From NCBI RefSeq assembly GCF_000959365.1, contig NZ_CP009555.1:62001-126000 (forward strand): 64,000 nucleotides of DNA. The letters run 5' to 3'. This DNA is from Burkholderia oklahomensis C6786 (lineage in GTDB: Bacteria > Pseudomonadota > Gammaproteobacteria > Burkholderiales > Burkholderiaceae). Positions within the stretch are counted from its first letter, which is position 1. Each line of letters begins with the position of its first letter. The notes beneath the pieces are model-generated. The model had not been told where the DNA came from. It saw nothing but the letters and a program-made list of their open reading frames with translations, and did no database searches. Below are positions 1 to 8,767 of the stretch, piece by piece. The translations under genes and the position numbers were made by a program.

Positions 1-243
1 CCCTTCCGCCGCCTGCCACTCGATCAGGATCGGAGCGCCGATCAATTGCGCGAGCGGCAGCGAAGGATTCTCCGTAAGCGCGGTGAGCTGGAACCGGAAG
101 CCGCCGTGATCGAGCGCCTCCCAGCCGTGCAGGCTTTCGGCGACGATCGCGTTCGCGCCGAGCGGCGTCGTCACCCATAAGAAACGGTCGTGTTGCGACC
201 AGCCGCCGAAAAGTGCTCGTAGAACGTCAGTGTGGATCGACAT
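1..243 (-). CDS. vgrG: VgrG spike protein, N-terminal part (runs off left edge)
   Basis: The complement of 243-1 starts with ATG and reads MSIHTDVLRALFGG, then WSQHDRFLWVTTPLGAN, SLHGWEALDHGGFRFQLTAL and LIGAPILIEWQ. This is the usual opening of T6SS VgrG proteins (the gp27-like first domain): a short lead, a substrate-like 'F.F.L..L' strand and the 'LIG.P..' segment. The frame is open to the edge, so only about 81 residues are visible and the C-terminal payload is unknown. VgrG trimers form the puncturing spike of the T6SS. It is the third vgrG here and lies downstream of the zincin VgrG and its immunity-like genes, in the same direction. Confidence 0.85.
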   Translation of the reverse strand, partial: MSIHTDVLRALFGGWSQHDRFLWVTTPLGANAIVAESLHGWEALDHGGFRFQLTALTENPSLPLAQLIGAPILIEWQAAEG

Positions 244-553
244 GGCTTGTCCGTTCAGTGGGCCCGGCACGCGAAGGCGTGCGCGGCCGGGTTCGGGTGT
301 CGGGATGCGGCGCGACGGGATGTTGCCGTTCGGCGCGCGGATCGGCCGGCGATGCAGGCGCGTGCGTTCGTCTTGCCGGCTGCCGATGCAGCGGATGTTC
401 GCACCGACCGCCGGTCGCGCCGTTCGTCACGCGTCGCATACGAATGCATCGATGTCGCGTGAACGAACGCCGGCTCGAGCGCATGCGAGCGAAGCCGCGC
501 GGTCCGCGACAAGAAGCGAAATACGTCAGTGCCGAGATTCATCGACAGTCCAT
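244..553. other. Intergenic stretch upstream of the partial vgrG
   Basis: About 310 bases with no gene that can be supported. Open frames exist on both strands but are Arg/Ala-rich high-G+C artefacts without homology or ribosome-binding sites. It probably holds the 5' untranslated region or promoter of the leftmost vgrG, but no clear promoter was seen. Confidence 0.4.
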
Positions 554-1073
554 TCAACGTGCAAATATTTGATGGCTTCGCGGAGACGACGAGCACGGAT
601 CGTCGCCCCCCTGACGGCGGCGCGATGCGCACTCGCCCGGCCATGTTTTCGAGTACGCAAAAACGCCCGCCGTAAGCCGTTCCGGAATCGTCGCCACGCG
701 GAATGATCCCGAAGTCGTGCCATTTGCCCGTGTCGAGAGGCCGCGGTGGCGTTTCCGCGATCGCGCCGGCAATCGACTGGCCGTACACGGTGCATTCGCC
801 GCGCTTCATATAGACAGGCGGTACATCGTCCGGCACTGCGATGCCTCAATAGATGACGTCCGGACTGGCGGGACCGGTCGCCCGGCTGATGCCTGCAATA
901 TGGAGACGTACCGATTGTTCACCTCCATCGCCTTTTTCAGGAATACAAGCCACTGGCTTTCCGTCGATCCGCTCGATATCGACACGCACCGTGCCTCGCG
1001 ACATCGCTGCGGCATGTGCAGCACACCAGATCGACATGATGCATATCGAACCATTGCGGAAGATCCGGCTCAT
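554..1073 (-). pseudogene. Decayed copy of the small exported putative immunity protein
   Basis: From ATG 1073 the frame reads MSRIFRNGSICIMSIWC, then DIERIDGKPVACIPEKGDGG and SRATGPASPDVIY, then a stop. The intact neighbour (1160-1654) has Trp at that position (VIYWQIEVPDD), so TGG has become TGA. After the stop the same frame continues VPDDVPPVYMKRGECTVYGQS and TGKWHDFGI, clearly homologous. Near the end homology moves to another frame (QGGDDPCSSS against EGGDTCSS in the intact copy), so there is also a frameshift. The signal-peptide region is still recognisable. It looks like a tandem immunity duplicate that has lost function. Confidence 0.75.
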
Positions 1074-1159
1074 TTTCAAATTTCACCAAGAACGGGGCAA
1101 TCGCACGGCGACCGATGTCGGGTTTCATGACGATCCGGTCCACGGACCGCTCAACTCTG

Positions 1160-1654
1160 CTATTTCCCGCTCGAGCACGTATCGCCCCCCTCGGAAGGCA
1201 GCACGACGCGTCCGCCACCGCCCGGCTTCTTACGTACGCAGAAGCTCCCTCTGTATATGGGTCCGTCATCTTCGCCGCCCGGCATGACGGCGAAGTTGTA
1301 CCACTTGTCGAAATCGAACGGCTTCGGCGGCGTCAACACCGTTGCGCCGGGAATCGACTGACCGTAAACGATGCACTCGCCACGCTTCAGATAGATGGGG
1401 GGAGCGTCGTCCGGCACTTCGATCTGCCAATAGATGACATTGGGACTGGTGGGGCCCGTCGCCCGACTCACTCCGACGAAACCGAGCCGCATGCTGGATT
1501 TTCCCCCGTCGTCGCTCATTGGAATACAAGCCGCAGGCTTTCCGTCGATGCGCTTGACATCCAAAGGCACGGGGCCTTTTGACATTGCTCCTGCCTGCGC
1601 AATGCACCAGCATGACAACATGCATATCAGACTATTTCGGAAGATTCGATGCAT
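1160..1654 (-). CDS. Small exported protein, probable immunity to the zincin VgrG
   Basis: A protein of 164 residues. The N-terminus MHRIFRNSLICMLSCWCIAQ is a plausible signal peptide, so the product is probably periplasmic. The mature part has several Cys and motifs such as RIDGKPAACIP and LKRGECIVYGQS, and I recognise no named domain. The start at 1654 is chosen because AGGACCCGAAGA sits just before the ATG and the paralogue starts at the equivalent place. The start overlaps the 3' end of the upstream vgrG by 23 bases, which suggests translational coupling. Position directly after an evolved VgrG, export signal and duplication all fit a periplasmic immunity protein. The role is inferred from context only. 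Confidence 0.6.
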   Translation of the reverse strand: MHRIFRNSLICMLSCWCIAQAGAMSKGPVPLDVKRIDGKPAACIPMSDDGGKSSMRLGFVGVSRATGPTSPNVIYWQIEVPDDAPPIYLKRGECIVYGQSIPGATVLTPPKPFDFDKWYNFAVMPGGEDDGPIYRGSFCVRKKPGGGGRVVLPSEGGDTCSSGK

Positions 1655-4600
1655 TCTTCGGGTCCTGTAAAAATGGAGCCAACACCTGTCGAAGTTGGTT
1701 CTTGCTTCCTGGATGCGCATGAATCACTTCGCTTCGGTCATCGATAACAATGAGCGCAAAATAATCCGCAATGAGATTGCCTTGCTGCTCCATATTGAAG
1801 TCGCTGAAGACTTGTCCGGGTTCGATCTCGTACCGATACGCGCTATCGCCGCGAATCGTCACCGAAAGCGCATGCCAGCGCACGGCATATCCTCGCTGAT
1901 GCTGCCAGACGTGCGTCATCTCGTGCATGAACCAGCCACGCTTCGGATACTCTTTACCGACAACCGAAAAGTCCTCCTCGAAATCCTCTTCGCGGAAATA
2001 CATGTTGTCGTTCGGCGTCACGGCCGTGTGCTTGCTCTGCAAGTTGAACCAGAAATAGCTGCCCTTGTGCACGCGCACGGCGCTGTAATCGATGCTGTCC
2101 TGGAACACCGTCTTCGCCATCTCGATCTCGCCCTCGGTGAGCGCGCGGCTCTCGCCCTTGACCGTGACGGACTGCTCCGAACTGCCCACCAGCATGTTGT
2201 TGGTCCCGACGCCCTTGATGTTGACCTGAACCGGCGGCAGCGGCGCATCCGACGTTCGCCCGCAGCAGTCGACGATCTGCGTCGGCGTCAGCGTCGCCGA
2301 CTGGATCGCCGTCGGCCCGTCCGTCGACACGCGCTCGGTCCTGCCTTTGTCGTCGGTGACGCCCGTCACGACCGAGCCGTCGGCGAGCTTCAGCTTGTAA
2401 GCGACGTTGCCGAGCGCTTCGCCCTGTTCGTTGACGAAGCGGATCTGCTCGTCGAACAGCGCGAGCGGCGCCGGGATCGGCAGCGGCGGCAGCGACGCGC
2501 TCTCCGCCGCCGGCCCCGGAAACGGATGCGCGCCCGCCTTCACGAGGAACTGCCCCGGCGTCTCGACCGTGATGTCGCCGCCCTTCAGCGTGATCCGGTT
2601 CGGACCTTGCTGCAGCACGATCGCGTCCTTCGCGAGCACGTCGATGCGCTCGTCGGTCGACACGATGCGCACCGACTGGTCCGCGAGAATCTCCATCGTC
2701 GACGTGTGCGCCTCGACGCTCACCGGCCCGTCGCTCGCGATCGCCTTCAACCCGCCGGCGGCGCTGTAGAGGCTCACGGCATCGCCCGACGCGGCCGCGA
2801 CCGTCGCGCCGGCCGCCACGTGCGCGTCGCCCTGCGCGGTCAGATGCACGTGCTGCGCGGCATAGGACGCCGCGCTGTGCGGCGTCGTCAGCACGATGTT
2901 CTCCGGCGATTCCATCAGCACCGCGGGCGCCGCGAACCGCTCGACCGGATCACCGCCGTCGCGCCGCGAACCGCTCGGCTTCGTCGCGCTCTGCCCGTTG
3001 ACCGCGCCCGTGTACTTGCCTTCCTGCGCGGGATCGATCGCCTTCAGGAAGTCCGCCTGCGCGGCATTGGCCGCGAAGCCGCCCGCCTGTGCGGCGGTCG
3101 CCGATTCGTTCAGCCTCTTCGCGGTCTGCACGGCCTGCTTCAGCTGACCGACGCTCTCCGCGACGTCCATCTGCGTCGACGTCGCGAGCCGGCGCGCGGT
3201 GCTCGACACGAGCACGCCTTCGCCCGCCCGCACGACGCCCCATCCCTGCGTCGCGAGCTCGAATCCTTCGCCGCGATACATGCCGCGCACCGCGCCTTGC
3301 TGATCGATCAGATAGCCCTGCGCGAGACGGCTGCTCGCGGTCGAATTGCTCAGCTCGTGCCGCAGTTGGCCCGCGGCGTCGTCCATCACCCAGCGGCTGC
3401 CGGACTGGCCGTCGAGCGTCTGCGTCTGAAGGCCCGTCAGCGTGCCGGGATGGTTCGCGTCGCTGCCTTCGCCCGCCGCGAACGGCGGCTGCACGCGTCC
3501 GCCGTAAACCTGGCCCAGCACGACCGGCATGTCGATGTTGCCCGATTCGAAGCCGATCACCACTTCCGCGCCGACGCGCGGCGTGAACGCATGCCCGAAA
3601 TTCGGCCCGGCCGACGATTCGGCGACGCGCACGAGCACGCCCGACCGATGGTCGCCCGGCGCGTGGCCCGCCGGATTCGAGCGGCTCGCCGTATCGGTCA
3701 GGCCGCCGGGCAGCGGCGCGGCGCCGCGCATCCACGGAAACTGCACGCGCACCTGATGATCGCGCGTGCTGCTGACCCGGCTGCCGGGCTCGCCGACGAC
3801 GATCGCGGTCTGCACGCCATGGACGGTCGGACGGTCGCGATACGGCGGCACGATCGGCGTGCCTTCCGGCGCCGCGACGAAGCGGTTGCGGTACAGCCCC
3901 TTCTCCAGCTCGCCGCGCTCGAGCAGCTGGCCGATGTCGGCGCCGAGGTTGTTGACCGCCTCGTGCTCGATCGACAGCGGCACGAACGCGATCGTCTTGT
4001 CCAGATAGCCGTTCAGCGTGTGGATCCTGCCGATCTCGAGCGTGCGCGACGAGCCCGCGCCGTAATGGATCAGCTTCGGCAGACGCAGCGCGTCGAGGCG
4101 CTGCTCGGCGTAGCGCTGCGCATCGTCGGTCGTGTCGAAGCGCCCGGCACGCTGGCCGTCGTAGATCTCGCGCACCGGCAGCACCGGCGCCTTGTCGTCG
4201 GGCTGCCGCTGCGCGTGGCCGGCGAGCGCGAGCAACTCGCTCGCCTTCCAGCTCGTCGCGACGACCTTGTCCGGCACCATCTGATGGCGCTCGGAGAATT
4301 GCGTGATCACGCCGTCCGGATCGCCGACGTCCTGAAGGTTGTACGAAATTGCACTGCCGCGCTGAAACTCGGCGCGGCGATCGAACACGACGACCGTGTG
4401 ATCGCCCGACGCCGCCTTGCCCGCATCCTGCGCATGCTCGATCCGGAACGACAGGCCCGCTTCGGAGAGCTGGCGCAGCACGAACGCGTCGTCGGTTTCG
4501 CGATACTGGCCGCGCAGGCTGAACTTGCGCAGCGGCTCCTTCAGCTCGTAGCGTCGACGCGCTTCCGGATAGTCGCCGAACACGCGCTCGCAGATGCCCT

Positions 4601-4967
4601 CGGTGTCGAGATCGACGAAGTACAGGCAGTTGCGGCGCAGACGCAGCAGCGCGAGCCATGATTCCATCGTGAGGCGGTAGCGCGTGATTTCGCCGTCGCT
4701 GTCCGCGTACGCCGCATGCGTGACGTAGCCGTTCCAGCACCGCTCGCCCGCGCCCGTCGCAAGACGCAGACGCGCCGCGCTGCCGACGAGCGGCGTCAGA
4801 TCGACGAACGGTTCGTTCGACAGCACGTCGATCTCGAAGCGGAACGACTCGTTGACGCCCTCGCGACCGTGGAAGCGCTCGACGACGAACGCGCCCGGCA
4901 TCGCGGTATCGATCTGGATGTGGCGGGTCGTTTGCGAATAACCCGTTAATGCGGCGACTAAATCCAT
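1632..4967 (-). CDS. vgrG: Evolved VgrG with C-terminal HEMTH zinc-protease-like domain
   Basis: A protein of 1111 residues. It opens MDLVAALTGYSQTTRHIQIDT with the gp27-like region (AMPGAFVVERFHGREGVNESF), followed by the gp5/OB part (VRVQFPWMRGA, RVAESSAGPNFGHAFTPRVGAEVVIGFESGN), the DUF2345 repeat region and a linker with PAESASLPPLPIPAPLALFD. Ordinary VgrGs end around there, whereas this one continues for about 300 residues. The extension contains YPKRGWFMHEMTHVWQHQRGY, with an HExxH zinc motif at residues 1015-1019. It therefore probably carries a metallopeptidase-type or cell-wall-active effector on the spike. The zincin assignment rests on the motif and the substrate is unknown. GGGAACTGAC precedes the start at 4967. 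Confidence 0.9.
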   Translation of the reverse strand: MDLVAALTGYSQTTRHIQIDTAMPGAFVVERFHGREGVNESFRFEIDVLSNEPFVDLTPLVGSAARLRLATGAGERCWNGYVTHAAYADSDGEITRYRLTMESWLALLRLRRNCLYFVDLDTEGICERVFGDYPEARRRYELKEPLRKFSLRGQYRETDDAFVLRQLSEAGLSFRIEHAQDAGKAASGDHTVVVFDRRAEFQRGSAISYNLQDVGDPDGVITQFSERHQMVPDKVVATSWKASELLALAGHAQRQPDDKAPVLPVREIYDGQRAGRFDTTDDAQRYAEQRLDALRLPKLIHYGAGSSRTLEIGRIHTLNGYLDKTIAFVPLSIEHEAVNNLGADIGQLLERGELEKGLYRNRFVAAPEGTPIVPPYRDRPTVHGVQTAIVVGEPGSRVSSTRDHQVRVQFPWMRGAAPLPGGLTDTASRSNPAGHAPGDHRSGVLVRVAESSAGPNFGHAFTPRVGAEVVIGFESGNIDMPVVLGQVYGGRVQPPFAAGEGSDANHPGTLTGLQTQTLDGQSGSRWVMDDAAGQLRHELSNSTASSRLAQGYLIDQQGAVRGMYRGEGFELATQGWGVVRAGEGVLVSSTARRLATSTQMDVAESVGQLKQAVQTAKRLNESATAAQAGGFAANAAQADFLKAIDPAQEGKYTGAVNGQSATKPSGSRRDGGDPVERFAAPAVLMESPENIVLTTPHSAASYAAQHVHLTAQGDAHVAAGATVAAASGDAVSLYSAAGGLKAIASDGPVSVEAHTSTMEILADQSVRIVSTDERIDVLAKDAIVLQQGPNRITLKGGDITVETPGQFLVKAGAHPFPGPAAESASLPPLPIPAPLALFDEQIRFVNEQGEALGNVAYKLKLADGSVVTGVTDDKGRTERVSTDGPTAIQSATLTPTQIVDCCGRTSDAPLPPVQVNIKGVGTNNMLVGSSEQSVTVKGESRALTEGEIEMAKTVFQDSIDYSAVRVHKGSYFWFNLQSKHTAVTPNDNMYFREEDFEEDFSVVGKEYPKRGWFMHEMTHVWQHQRGYAVRWHALSVTIRGDSAYRYEIEPGQVFSDFNMEQQGNLIADYFALIVIDDRSEVIHAHPGSKNQLRQVLAPFLQDPKNASNLPK

Positions 4968-5075
4968 GTCAGTTCCCAGTACTCGTATGCGCCCGTGCTC
5001 GCCCTTTCCGTTCGACGCACGTCGTTGCATTGACTTCGGCCGGCGCGCGATCGCCGGACATTCGCGTGCGTTCGA

Positions 5076-7484
5076 TCATTGGAACAGCACGCCGATGCCC
5101 TTCATGTCAACGGCGCGTTGCATCTGGATTCGCATGCCTTCCATTTCTTCTTGCACCGTCGGCACGCGCGGCTGATCCCAGCGCACGCCGTTCACGAAGA
5201 CGGTTCGCCAACGCAGGAAGCCCCACAGGAAATAGAATTCGCGGCCGCTGGTTTGCAGCGCGAGGCCGCCCGTTACTTTCGGGTCGGTGAGCACGGCGCT
5301 GTCGGTCGGCGCGCTCGGATCCTTCGCGGCGCGTGCTTTTCGGGCTGTCTGCATCGCGGCGTCGTAGCGCTTCAGCAGGTCGGCCTGCTGCGCGGTGAGC
5401 GGAGAGCGCGGCTCGGGTTCGGGTGGGAAGCCGGTACCCGGCCCCCAGCTCAACGTAGCCGAACCCATCCCCTGCACCGCCTGCCACGGCCCGGGCACGC
5501 CAGCGTCGGCGCGCTTCTTCCACGCGGCATGCGCACGCTCGAAATCGGCCTGCTTGGTCTTCAGTTCCTGAATCTGCCTATGGTTCCACACGTCGTCGTC
5601 GTCGCCGAGCGGCTTGAACCACGCGCGCGAGTCGTGCATGTAGTTGTCGTACAGCGCGCTGATCGGCGCTTCGGGCGGGCCCATGTTCCAGTCGCTGCGG
5701 ACTTGTTGCCACTGCTCCCATTTTTCCTGGAGTTGGGCTTGTACCAGTTTCACTGCTTTGTCGCCCAAGAAAACAGTCAATGGAGTAGCGCCCGGAATAA
5801 TGAGTTCGGCGGCGGCCGCAGCCGGAAGTAGCGACGTTGAGATAAAAGCGGCCGTTTTCGGATTCTCGCGGACCCACTTCATTGCAAATTTCTCGGCGTA
5901 TCGGGTAACGGTCGGACCGCCCGCTTTCTCGACCTCCAGCAGATCGTCCCATTCTTCCTTCAACTCCGCGTTCGCGCTGTCCAAATCCGCCGCATCTTGC
6001 GGGTAGCTTGCCTGCGCAGCCTTGAAGCTCGGCTGCGCGCGCATGTCCTTGAGCCGCATCTTCCGCCAACGGAGATACAAGCCGTAATGGCAACGCATCA
6101 GACCCGGGGTGCCGTGGTCCTTCGCGTAGTAATAGTTCTCGCTCGTTTTTACGTAAGCCGCGAAAGCTTGTTTTAGTCCTGCTGAAATCGCGAATGACGC
6201 GGCCACGTCCTCACCGATACCGGGTCCTTTGATATCCAATGGCACACCCGCCTTACGAGCTTCTCGATACATATCGAGCAACGGAACTTGCGAAAGTTTG
6301 TCGGAATCGTCCCGACCACGCCCCTGTTCGCCCGGCCCATAGCCTCCACCGACATCCGAGTGAACACCCGGGTAGACGATCTCCTCGCGACCGTTCATCG
6401 AGCAATCGATAAGGTCAAGTGGAAACGATCCGCGCGGTTCATGCGCGGCAACCATATGTACGCAACGGTGCACGTAGTGCGGCACCGCCATCAGTTCCTT
6501 GCGCCCCCATCCTCCATGCCCGTCGAATAACGTTGCGGCAGCGCTCTGGGCGATACCGACCGATGCTACCGTATCAAAGATGCCGAGAAAATCGTATGAG
6601 ACCGGCACCCCGCACAAACTGAAATCGGGATCAAGTGCGTCAGCAAGCCAATTCGAAAAAGTGCGCGCCTCCGCTGCGCCGCGCGAAAATCCGAATACGT
6701 ACAGCCGAATGCGTTGCAGCTTCGGCTTTCCCTTGACCAGCAGATCACCGATGCGTTCTTTTAACCGGGCACGACGATCGAGCAATACCTTGCGACGCTT
6801 ATTGTCCCAAGCTTGCAAGGCATCATTCCACTTTGACGAATCCAAGTCGTCCTTTAACTGCGCCCAATTCGTGTCTAGATCCCAGGTCAATTCGATACCG
6901 TTCTGTTCGGCCGCAATCAGCTTGAGCGCCCCGACACCAGAACTGGAACGCGCCTTGATATCACCGACGCTTCCGGGTTTAGGCGGCGTACCACCAAGAT
7001 CGATGCCCTTGAAATTCATATCAAGGCTCATCGACTTTACGATTTCTTTATCTTTTTCCCCTGTTGCCGCTGTCAGCGAGCGACCGTGAGCATAGGTATG
7101 TAAAACATTATGAATTTGCAAAAGTGCCCAATTGATGCGCCCTTCCCCTGCCCATCCTGCCGCCGCCCCGGACGCCGCTTGTAACCCAACACCGTGATCG
7201 TCGATCTGGTCAACAAAAGGCGTACCAACTCCTGCGACGTAGATCCGATAGTGGTATCTGTCGGCAGGAAATGTCGCTCTCAGACGGGCCACGTTACTAT
7301 CCCTTTTCCCTGTCCCGTCACGATCCGCATTATTGCGTGTGCCATCAAAGAAAAACCCGATGTGCAGTGTCTTACAGCAACTCATACCATCATCAGATTG
7401 GAGCCTACGCAGAATTGCGTCCTGCTCTTCCTTGGTAACAACATTGACATCGGGACGCTGTGCAGAAGCGAAACGGATACTCAT
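5076..7484 (-). CDS. tle1: T6SS phospholipase effector, Tle1 family (DUF2235)
   Basis: A protein of 802 residues with the DUF2235 alpha/beta-hydrolase core: LHIGFFFDGTRNNADRD near residue 40, then YVFGFSRGAAEARTF with the nucleophile Ser267 in GFSRG, and YPGVHSDVGGGYG, which supplies a catalytic Asp. The GxSxG variant and length match Tle1, a T6SS-delivered phospholipase A that attacks target-cell membranes. It lies in a vgrG-DUF4123-DUF3304-DUF3304-tle1 order typical of Tle1 payload modules. ATG at 7484 overlaps the upstream DUF3304 stop as ATGA, with AAAAGGA before it. A central stretch is visibly more A+T-rich than the flanks. The family call is firm and the exact lipid specificity is not visible. 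Confidence 0.92.
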   Translation of the reverse strand: MSIRFASAQRPDVNVVTKEEQDAILRRLQSDDGMSCCKTLHIGFFFDGTRNNADRDGTGKRDSNVARLRATFPADRYHYRIYVAGVGTPFVDQIDDHGVGLQAASGAAAGWAGEGRINWALLQIHNVLHTYAHGRSLTAATGEKDKEIVKSMSLDMNFKGIDLGGTPPKPGSVGDIKARSSSGVGALKLIAAEQNGIELTWDLDTNWAQLKDDLDSSKWNDALQAWDNKRRKVLLDRRARLKERIGDLLVKGKPKLQRIRLYVFGFSRGAAEARTFSNWLADALDPDFSLCGVPVSYDFLGIFDTVASVGIAQSAAATLFDGHGGWGRKELMAVPHYVHRCVHMVAAHEPRGSFPLDLIDCSMNGREEIVYPGVHSDVGGGYGPGEQGRGRDDSDKLSQVPLLDMYREARKAGVPLDIKGPGIGEDVAASFAISAGLKQAFAAYVKTSENYYYAKDHGTPGLMRCHYGLYLRWRKMRLKDMRAQPSFKAAQASYPQDAADLDSANAELKEEWDDLLEVEKAGGPTVTRYAEKFAMKWVRENPKTAAFISTSLLPAAAAAELIIPGATPLTVFLGDKAVKLVQAQLQEKWEQWQQVRSDWNMGPPEAPISALYDNYMHDSRAWFKPLGDDDDVWNHRQIQELKTKQADFERAHAAWKKRADAGVPGPWQAVQGMGSATLSWGPGTGFPPEPEPRSPLTAQQADLLKRYDAAMQTARKARAAKDPSAPTDSAVLTDPKVTGGLALQTSGREFYFLWGFLRWRTVFVNGVRWDQPRVPTVQEEMEGMRIQMQRAVDMKGIGVLFQ

Positions 7485-8080
7485 GGCTTGATCCTTTTAT
7501 CGGGGACCGGGCAGCGCGGATCATTGTTCAGCATCGTGAAATTTCCAGGGCAAGCCTCATTTGGAGCCTGCAGCCCCTCTGGAAAACCAGGAAAGCCGGG
7601 CATCCACTGTGACGCATAGACTTTAATTTTGTCGCCTGGGAAAAAAAGTACCCACAAGAATCCATCTGAGAAATATTCATACTTCTCGACAGGTACAACT
7701 CGACTTGTCATCGATTCGGGGTCTTTTTTAAACATTTCGTCGTTGCGCCACTCAACTGTGACAGTCAGCCCGGGGCGCCATTTATTTGGCAGGGAAACAC
7801 AACAGATAATCGTTCCACCACCACTACCAATTCGGGATGGGACATTGCCTCCCCATGTCCCATCGACATAAAATCTGCCGATTGGAACCTCGGTATAGTT
7901 GAGCGCATTCAACTTCAAACTCATCGCGTCATCTTCCGACCGAGCGACCTCCTCACCTTTCGTAGTGAGGGGCGCGGACGCCCTATCTGTTGCGCGCGAG
8001 CAACCCGCACCAGCCAGAAACACCATCAGGAATATGGTCAATCTAATAAAAATCTTCATCGGGCCAAAGTGCAAATTCAT
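7481..8080 (-). CDS. DUF3304 lipoprotein, probable Tle1 immunity protein (Tli1-like)
   Basis: A protein of 199 residues from ATG 8080, with a lipoprotein-type signal (IRLTIFLMVFLAGAGC) whose lipobox Cys would anchor it in a membrane. The mature part carries the DUF3304 signature LNYTEVPIGRFYVDGTWGG, ICCVSLPNKWRPGLTVTVEW and SQWMPGFPGFPEGLQAPNE. DUF3304 lipoproteins accompany Tle1 effectors, and Tli proteins of this kind neutralise the phospholipase in the periplasm. The start at 8080 forms an ATGA overlap with the upstream paralogue. An internal ATG at 8059 would give a shorter signal peptide and exactly the paralogue's length. The stop overlaps tle1, so effector and immunity are translationally coupled. 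Confidence 0.85.
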   Translation of the reverse strand: MNLHFGPMKIFIRLTIFLMVFLAGAGCSRATDRASAPLTTKGEEVARSEDDAMSLKLNALNYTEVPIGRFYVDGTWGGNVPSRIGSGGGTIICCVSLPNKWRPGLTVTVEWRNDEMFKKDPESMTSRVVPVEKYEYFSDGFLWVLFFPGDKIKVYASQWMPGFPGFPEGLQAPNEACPGNFTMLNNDPRCPVPDKRIKP

Positions 8081-8655
8081 GACTTGATTCTCTTATCCGG
8101 ATGAGGGCAGCGCGGATCGTCGTTCCTCAGCGTGAAGTGTCCTGGACACGCCTCGTTCGGCGCTTGCAGCCCTTCCGGGAATCCCGGAAAGCCGGGCATC
8201 CACTGTGACGCATATGCTTTAATTTTATCTCCCGGCAAAAATAGCACCCACAAGAATCCATCTGAAAAATATTCGTACTTCTCGACGGGTACAACGCGAC
8301 TCGCCATCGACTTCGGGTCCCGCGCGTACATTTCGTCGTTGCGCCATTCGACCGTCACTGTCAGCCCGGGATGCCATTTACCGGGTAGCGAGACGCAACA
8401 CAAGATTCCCATGCCGCCGCTGCCTACTCGCGCGCGTACATTTCCGCCCCATACGCCGTCGACATAGAGCCGGCCGATCGGCACATCCGTGTAGTCGAGC
8501 GCATTCGGCATCAAACCCATCGTGTCGTCATCCGACTGCGACACGACCTCGCCCGTCTCTCCCGCCTTCGACGACGCGTCGTGCGCCGAACGCGAGCAAG
8601 CAGCCACACTCGCCGACAACGCCAGCACCAGCATCAGCCGAAAAACGACATCCAT
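8077..8655 (-). CDS. DUF3304 lipoprotein, tandem paralogue of the Tle1 immunity gene
   Basis: A protein of 192 residues, beginning MDVVFRLMLVLALSASVAAC (lipobox-like VAAC) and then the DUF3304 body LDYTDVPIGRLYVDGVWGG, CCVSLPGKWHPGLTVTVEW and YEYFSDGFLWVLFLPGDKI. It is close to the downstream copy across the whole mature region, with most changes in the signal peptide and the following acidic linker. Tandem immunity copies are common beside T6SS effectors and may protect against variant effectors from rivals. It starts 112 bases after the DUF4123 gene ends, so it belongs to the same operon. Confidence 0.85.
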   Translation of the reverse strand: MDVVFRLMLVLALSASVAACSRSAHDASSKAGETGEVVSQSDDDTMGLMPNALDYTDVPIGRLYVDGVWGGNVRARVGSGGMGILCCVSLPGKWHPGLTVTVEWRNDEMYARDPKSMASRVVPVEKYEYFSDGFLWVLFLPGDKIKAYASQWMPGFPGFPEGLQAPNEACPGHFTLRNDDPRCPHPDKRIKS

Positions 8656-8767
8656 CGCGAAACGCAACGGCACGGTCAGCCTCTCGCGCCGAACCTGAGA
8701 TCGCACAACCAGCGACATCGCCCAACGCTTCCCCTGCACCCCGTTCCGAATCACGTCGCCGCCTCGA

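Noticed and set aside
1695..4661. Very long plus-strand open frame opposite the zincin vgrG
   Set aside because: Composition is Arg/His/Ala-rich as expected for the antisense of a high-G+C gene, without homology or ribosome-binding site. The minus strand encodes a clear VgrG.
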